Source: Mangrovimonas futianensis
GTDB lineage: Bacteria > Bacteroidota > Bacteroidia > Flavobacteriales > Flavobacteriaceae
DNA length: 64,000 bases
NCBI RefSeq assembly: GCF_021245805.1
Contig: NZ_JAJJNF010000005.1
Coordinates: forward strand, 330,093-394,092
Reading direction: 5' to 3'
The notes beneath the pieces are model-generated. The model saw only the letters and a program-made list of their open reading frames with translations, had not been told where the DNA came from and did no database searches. The position numbers and the translations under genes were made by a program. Positions 61,101-64,000 of the stretch are shown one piece after another (the first letter of the stretch is position 1; every line of letters starts with the position of its first letter).

Positions 61101-63428
61101 ATGGCAGCAGGAACCTTTACCGTGGAGATCATCGAGACCGAAAGTCCGTTCTGTAGTACCACATCAACCGTGGTCATCAGCTCGCCTACCGAGGCCCTGG
61201 ACCTTGTGGCAGATATCACTTCGGATGTGACCTGTGACAATACAAACGGAACCATTAACGTAATGGCCAATGGCGGTTGGGGAGATTACCAATATGAACT
61301 TACCGGGGATGCAACTGTTGCATACTCGACCAACAATAACTTTACGGAACTATCTGCGGGAAGCTACACCGTGAACGTCATGGATGCCGGAGGGTGTATC
61401 GCATCGGTGGATGTGGTGCTATCTGAACCAGAGCCCATTGCAGCTACCATGACCCCAAGTGCCACCATGCTGGATTGTTTTGGTGACCAAAATGCTTCCA
61501 TAACAGTGGAGAACGTAACGGGAGGACAGGGATCAAACTATACCTATACCTTGAACATGACCGCTCCAACGGCAAGTTCTTCGGGACCGCAGACTTCCAA
61601 TGTGTTTGCAAACCTAGGGGCAGGTACCTACACCGTGACCGTAACCGATGGATACAACTGTGAGTTCGTATCCGGGCAGATCGTCATTGACCAACCAGAG
61701 ATCCTGGATGCTGCCCTGGTAACGGAAAGTACGGCAACTTGTTTGAATGATGCGCAGCTGACCTTGAGTGCTACCGGTGGAACGCCGCCATACACTTATA
61801 GCTCGACTCCGAACGGGACCTCCATGGGAACCTTTAACACATCGGTAACCTTCTCTGTGTCTCCTGGAACACACCAGTTCTATGTACAGGATGCCAACGG
61901 GTGTACCACTGGGGTGACCAATGAGATTACCATTGAAGAACTACCAGATCTAGTTGTCAACCTGGAATCAACAAACCCGACCATCAACTGTGCCGGTGAC
62001 AATACCGGAGCCATCGTGGCAAGTGCACAGGGCGGTCTGGGCGACTATGTGTACACCTTACAGGATACCTCTGGGAACACCATCAACGCGGTACAGAACA
62101 CCCCGGGAGTATTTACCGAACTTTTGGCTGGCACTTATGTGGTACAGGTAGAAAGTGGTGACTGTCTGGCAACCACTGCCAATATCACGATTACGGAACC
62201 CCAGAATCCGTTGGAGGCCACTTTTGAGGTCAACGATGTCACATGTTTTGGAAGCAGTGACGGTTCCATTGTCATCAATGCCACGGGTGGTACGGGCATC
62301 ATCATGTATGCCATATCACCACAGATGAACCAGTTCTTCCAGACCAATGTCTTTGAAGACTTGGCCCCTGGGGATTACGAAGTGATCGTTCAGGATGAAT
62401 TGGGATGTTATTTGACATTTGAGTTCTCCATAGCAGAACCAGAACCAGTGATTATTGGTATCGTACCGGATTCCATGTACCCTGAGGTATGTGCCGGAGA
62501 CCAGGACGGTGAGTTCAGCATTGAGGTTTCTGGTGGTACCGCGCCATACAGCGTGAGCTTGGACAGCTATGACGGTCCTTATACTCAAGGTGCCCCTGGA
62601 CAAACCCAATTTGAGTTTACCGGATTGGGTGGTGGAGACCATATCGTATATGTGCGAGACAGCGAGGGATGTGAATCTGAGTGGAACATCACCTTCCCTG
62701 AGGCGGCCAACATACAGGCTGTGGTAACGGTTGAGTACCTATGTGTAAACAACTTATCCAGCAATACGGTAACCGTGACCGTGGACGAGACACTGACCGA
62801 TATCTCACAACTGGACTATTCACTTGACGGTGGACCATACCAGATGAGCAACGTATTCAACGACGTGCCTCCGGGAGTGGGACACTATATCGAGGTAAGA
62901 CATACCAATGGATGTATCGTGGTTACCGACCTGTTCGACATTGAAGGATACGACCCGCTGGCACTTGTGCTGGTCGAGGGGGACATGAACGAGATCATCG
63001 CACAGGCCACAGGTGGAAACGGTGAGTATGAATTTACTTTTAACGGTGAAGACTATGGCCAGGAAAATTCCTTTATGATCACCCAGACCGGTACACATAC
63101 CGTAACGGTGACAGACAGTGCGGGATGTACCGCCATGGCAACCATCTACCTCGAGTTCATAGACCCATGTATACCGAACTACTTTACACCCAACGGGGAC
63201 GGAGTTGCCGATACCTGGGGACCTGACTGTGTGGACAACTACCCGGACCTCGAGTTCTCGATTTTCGACAGGTACGGAAGAAAGATCGTCACACTTAAGG
63301 TCGGACAGAAATGGGACGGTAAGTACGACGGAAAGGAACTCCCTACCGGGGATTACTGGTACGTGGTTAACCTGAACAGCGCACAGGTGGACAAGGATTT
63401 TGTCGGACACTTTACTCTATATAGATAA
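55200..63428 (+). CDS. sprB: SprB-like gliding-motility adhesin
   Basis: A 2742-residue cell-surface adhesin that is moved along the cell to produce gliding. Start at ATG 55200 gives a signal peptide ending FLFAKGMAQT; the upstream TTG is in a hairpin. Residues ~28-365 form the N-terminal region, ~365-470 a DUF11-like domain (LGQNLFYEITYQNTGNEDV), and ~720-2650 about 23 SprB repeats of 65-90 residues, each ending in forms of AGTYTVTVTDANGC. The last ~85 residues (TPNGDGVADTWGPDC ... GDYWYVVNL) are a type B T9SS sorting domain. It is far shorter than the F. johnsoniae SprB I remember (about 6500 residues). Composition changes sharply near 58,360. Confidence 0.9.
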   Translation: MKKPTYYKQVLFPLFVLFLFAKGMAQTYEPFTIREQIETKGSMLVIGNNILGVDNQPGNNNSIDNQDVDMQYIDIDSDASTFSSSSADIVLPVHEDGSATECYSVAYAGLYWGAMLQAGDRSNIHTVKFKTPGSSTYTDITGELIYDAIVEPIISEDDEPGNTPYACYADVTDLLNSLTDIEGSYTVANVISSEGFNNSTGLSAGWTLFVIYEDQALHMKSFTTFDGFSHIYDDHYEEIPVSGFTTPPAGHIDLQFAYAVLDGDKTKRATKLEINNKEVTTPLRSANKFFGAVIENDNGVVLPRNPSGTNTLGYDTGYLTVLNSEPEYINHSDTSASFTLQVAQGQADPLFSFFSAFAVDIISPEITLIKTVEDEFGTEINGDNVILGQNLFYEITYQNTGNEDVTNFTITDVLPDNIIFDPATDLDLSNAGGATLQSYDPVTNTIVFSIPDESVEFGDPVFVIRIAVQVVPNCYDLSQACSNEISNQAFGDYTGAISGISVSDEGSYTEEECFGVPQPTNFLVDISNCNFERQEVLCGDSVNLVAADGYDTYSWSTSPSGSPVIGTGQTYTATETGTYYVTNTTDATCLSIEEVITVVLYGETQTNPVIPYADEVVTCPNDGKLLPNIFLCGANDTREILTGISDAASIIWEQLDESSCAAVENEDCANENDACTWNQVGTGPNYTANTAGQFRLIINYPGGCYSIFYFNVYQNLLNPTAVAQDIICETPGSITVNGVPSGYEYSIDGVNYQSSNMFTVTSPGYYTIYIQQVGVETNPCIFETPSVHIQERDFNVTSQITQPDCYGEFGSIHLAVNNALPQYYFNVYQGSTLIDNVGPTNNSDYNFTSLNAGTYTVTASTDDGCFYTEDIEIIQPPLLTATVALTQPLTCTEGELTVYPEGGTPPYYYYVNSTTDFQTYPEITVTSPGTYNILVIDSNNCEAETSIVVDAIEAPEFTINSTDIACAGNDTGSITIEVTNANGNTLQYSIDGGDTFFDAPVFNNLPEGNYEVVVQYSIEDSVCLTEPQTVIISASEPLTGSLELTSPYTCNGSGTITVTGVTGGTPPYSYSIDGTNFQSGNTFTGLTAGTYTITVQDASGCSLAVGSITIDALDPPTDMEFDMTAITCPANSSDVTITSVTGGSGELQYQIIAPASAATPYQTSNTFPDLAPGTYTFQVMDANECTYSETMTIDPLPTISLSTVLTKDLDCTANPDAIITGTITGSSAPYTYAVSINGGAFTDLGATGTTFTYSASTAGTYQFQITDANGCTATSPEHTINPITPPAISLIAQTAPILCNGDTNGAMEITIDDTVGTPPFTINVFNDTTGTDYGTQTSSLPAGSYTVTVTDANSCTGTDTFVIDQPDPIDVTYHAVDITCTSTGVSQGSIIVDGVTGGTAPYNYFVTGTNGYENSELNATGSTSVSFDVVDFGLYQINVIDANGCSVLVQDVLVASPPTDLDITVASTVDCSTGGTAVVSVGSTLSSAGPFYFSIYQGPISEYPNPAGSWIPEDAPGSQSATFTGLTPGVSYTFIVYDESTNCSYFEPATTPIPTNSSLTATAVTANNITCSGSDDGNVTFTINSVYGTGIDISYEVFDTLSLESTGVTGSGSVPSNGSTTITDLGPLPFGNYYVLITENTGPNAGCSIVTIPFNITQSEIPLTLTASVDQNANCNPNSGVISAIAHDGTAPYLYQITTTPAAPDASDSAWASTSTFNVDAGTYYVHTMDAYGCIVTVPVDMISDPAPIVDAVATNPCTAAEGGFEIEVTMPTAGVAPYSFSINGGAFQTQSTPFTISNLYSGTHTVEVQDANGCGNLVSVTIEAPLGITPEATALPSCNDDDGVITVTGTGGSGNYTYTMNPNPASVNLSGNVFSGVPAGMYTITITDTDTGCSEEVGISLPAATPPSFTTVPTAVTCYGDSSGAFDINVSGYSGSYTYEVFDNNGVSVTGAVAANTSTNPITVTGMAAGTFTVEIIETESPFCSTTSTVVISSPTEALDLVADITSDVTCDNTNGTINVMANGGWGDYQYELTGDATVAYSTNNNFTELSAGSYTVNVMDAGGCIASVDVVLSEPEPIAATMTPSATMLDCFGDQNASITVENVTGGQGSNYTYTLNMTAPTASSSGPQTSNVFANLGAGTYTVTVTDGYNCEFVSGQIVIDQPEILDAALVTESTATCLNDAQLTLSATGGTPPYTYSSTPNGTSMGTFNTSVTFSVSPGTHQFYVQDANGCTTGVTNEITIEELPDLVVNLESTNPTINCAGDNTGAIVASAQGGLGDYVYTLQDTSGNTINAVQNTPGVFTELLAGTYVVQVESGDCLATTANITITEPQNPLEATFEVNDVTCFGSSDGSIVINATGGTGIIMYAISPQMNQFFQTNVFEDLAPGDYEVIVQDELGCYLTFEFSIAEPEPVIIGIVPDSMYPEVCAGDQDGEFSIEVSGGTAPYSVSLDSYDGPYTQGAPGQTQFEFTGLGGGDHIVYVRDSEGCESEWNITFPEAANIQAVVTVEYLCVNNLSSNTVTVTVDETLTDISQLDYSLDGGPYQMSNVFNDVPPGVGHYIEVRHTNGCIVVTDLFDIEGYDPLALVLVEGDMNEIIAQATGGNGEYEFTFNGEDYGQENSFMITQTGTHTVTVTDSAGCTAMATIYLEFIDPCIPNYFTPNGDGVADTWGPDCVDNYPDLEFSIFDRYGRKIVTLKVGQKWDGKYDGKELPTGDYWYVVNLNSAQVDKDFVGHFTLYR
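57360..63160 (+). repeat. SprB repeat region
   Basis: About 23 units counted by eye, each with a conserved Cys near the start (for example CNGSGTITVTGVTGGTPPY) and a G-x-Y/H-x-V-x-V-D-x-x-G-C ending. The early units are AT-rich and the later ones GC-rich. Confidence 0.8.
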
Positions 63429-63471
63429 TGATAAACATGTAGCCCCACTACCCTAACAAAAACTGATGATT

Positions 63472-64000
63472 ATGAAAAACCTACTTATATTCCTCATGCT
63501 AGCCTGTACCACGGGGAGCTTTGCCCAAGAGCTCAACCTGCCGGTATGGACACAGTACCTGGCAGATAATGACTTTGTCCTATCCCCAACATATGCGGGG
63601 ATAGGTGACAACCTAAGGGTCAGACTCAACGGGCTCACACAGTGGGTCGGGATCAAGGACGCACCGGACAACCAGTCCCTGTACGTCGATGCAAGGGTCA
63701 CAAACAAAAACGGAGTGGGGCTCTCACTCTACAACGACAGCAACGGGAACACAAGACAGAAAGGACTCAAGGTCTCTTTCTCTCACCACCTGACACTGGA
63801 CTACCCGTCAAGGCAGTTCCTATCATTCGGGATTTCATACAACCTGAACCATTTCAGGATCAACATTGAAGACTTTCAGACAACATACAACGATCCGGTA
63901 ATTGACCCCTACGTCACAGATGATAGGGCCACTTCAAACAATAATTTCGACGTGGGGGCTCTGTACCGTTGGGGAGGATATTACTTCAGCTTCAACGTAA
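63472..64000 (+). CDS. sprF: SprF, PorP/SprF-family T9SS protein, 3' end outside the window
   Basis: An open frame with no stop before the window ends, so it was missed by closed-ORF calling. It starts MKNLLIFLMLACTTGSFAQELN (63472; an alternative ATG is at 63466) and continues with LPVWTQYLADNDFVLSPTYA, typical of SprF and PorP proteins. In F. johnsoniae SprF is needed to secrete SprB. It lies 43 bases after sprB. Codon use here is even more GC-rich than in sprB, with CTC, GGG, GTC and ATC common (33 of 60 bases GC at 63601-63660). At least 176 codons are present. Confidence 0.88.
   Translation, partial: MKNLLIFLMLACTTGSFAQELNLPVWTQYLADNDFVLSPTYAGIGDNLRVRLNGLTQWVGIKDAPDNQSLYVDARVTNKNGVGLSLYNDSNGNTRQKGLKVSFSHHLTLDYPSRQFLSFGISYNLNHFRINIEDFQTTYNDPVIDPYVTDDRATSNNNFDVGALYRWGGYYFSFNV

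Noticed and set aside
62820..63410. 196-codon open frame on the minus strand inside sprB, and other minus-strand frames across 57.9-63.4 kb
   Set aside because: They are shadows caused by the GC-rich codon pattern of sprB; they have no start context, signal or family likeness.
63642..63869. 75-codon plus-strand frame near the right edge
   Set aside because: It is out of frame with sprF, which reads through the whole stretch from 63472 and has a clear signal peptide and family match.

Overview
The window is a stretch of chromosome from a gliding member of the Flavobacteriaceae (Bacteroidota). The DNA is AT-rich, genes rarely have a Shine-Dalgarno sequence, and several promoters carry the Bacteroidota -7 element TAnnTTTG. 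DnaX lacks the usual zinc module, there are type IX secretion (T9SS) C-terminal signals, and the right end holds a sprC-sprD-sprB-sprF gliding cluster. No tRNA, transposase, prophage gene or CRISPR array was seen.

Layout. 1-7.3 kb: the end of an NlpC/P60 cell-wall hydrolase, a secreted TPR protein, gyrA, and the divergent clpC. 7.3-12 kb: a small unknown protein, hutH, a TlpA-like lipoprotein and the bifunctional NAD(P)HX repair enzyme. 12-17 kb: the threonine operon thrA-thrB-thrC, preceded by a 38-residue Thr/Ile-rich leader peptide that is not in the ORF calls. 17.1-18.5 kb: an SdpR/SdpI-like regulator and immunity pair plus a DUF2721 protein. 18.5-23.5 kb (minus): an outward-facing set comprising a di-haem peroxidase coupled to a PhoX-like lipoprotein, then a secreted Xaa-Pro aminopeptidase. 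23.6-31.5 kb (plus): gcvT, an RmlD-like reductase, a pterin dehydratase, a secreted S41 protease with a partner protein, a YebC-family protein and a carboxypeptidase-regulatory-like protein. 31.6-36.8 kb (minus): a compact operon of a RecD-like helicase, DUF4126, kdsB, a HAD hydrolase, kdnB and an acyltransferase. kdnB with kdsB points to 8-amino-Kdo in the lipopolysaccharide inner core. 36.9-44.2 kb: a membrane protein, DUF3822, rsmD, a SYLF protein, rnpB (minus), dnaX, a lipoprotein, miaE and a T9SS cargo protein. 44.2-47.9 kb (minus): a beta-barrel protein, ppx and ppk1. 48-64 kb: an FkbM methyltransferase, two secreted proteins, then sprC, sprD, sprB and the start of sprF, which runs off the end.

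The observations most worth following up are these. (1) dnaX has a run of ten A at the exact end of its collar domain, with stops at once in both other frames; this looks like programmed slippage to make a short gamma-like subunit. (2) The thr leader has a strong promoter placed so that the transcript should start almost at the leader ATG. (3) sprB changes composition abruptly near 58.36 kb: the 5' part is AT-rich like the genome, while the 3' repeats and sprF are about 53-55% GC in hand-counted samples, as expected of a mosaic surface adhesin. (4) The kdnB/kdsB operon lacks a local kdnA.

The annotation rests on reading translations and motifs by eye. Names such as sprC, sprD and kdnB depend on remembered family sequences and gene order, not on a search.
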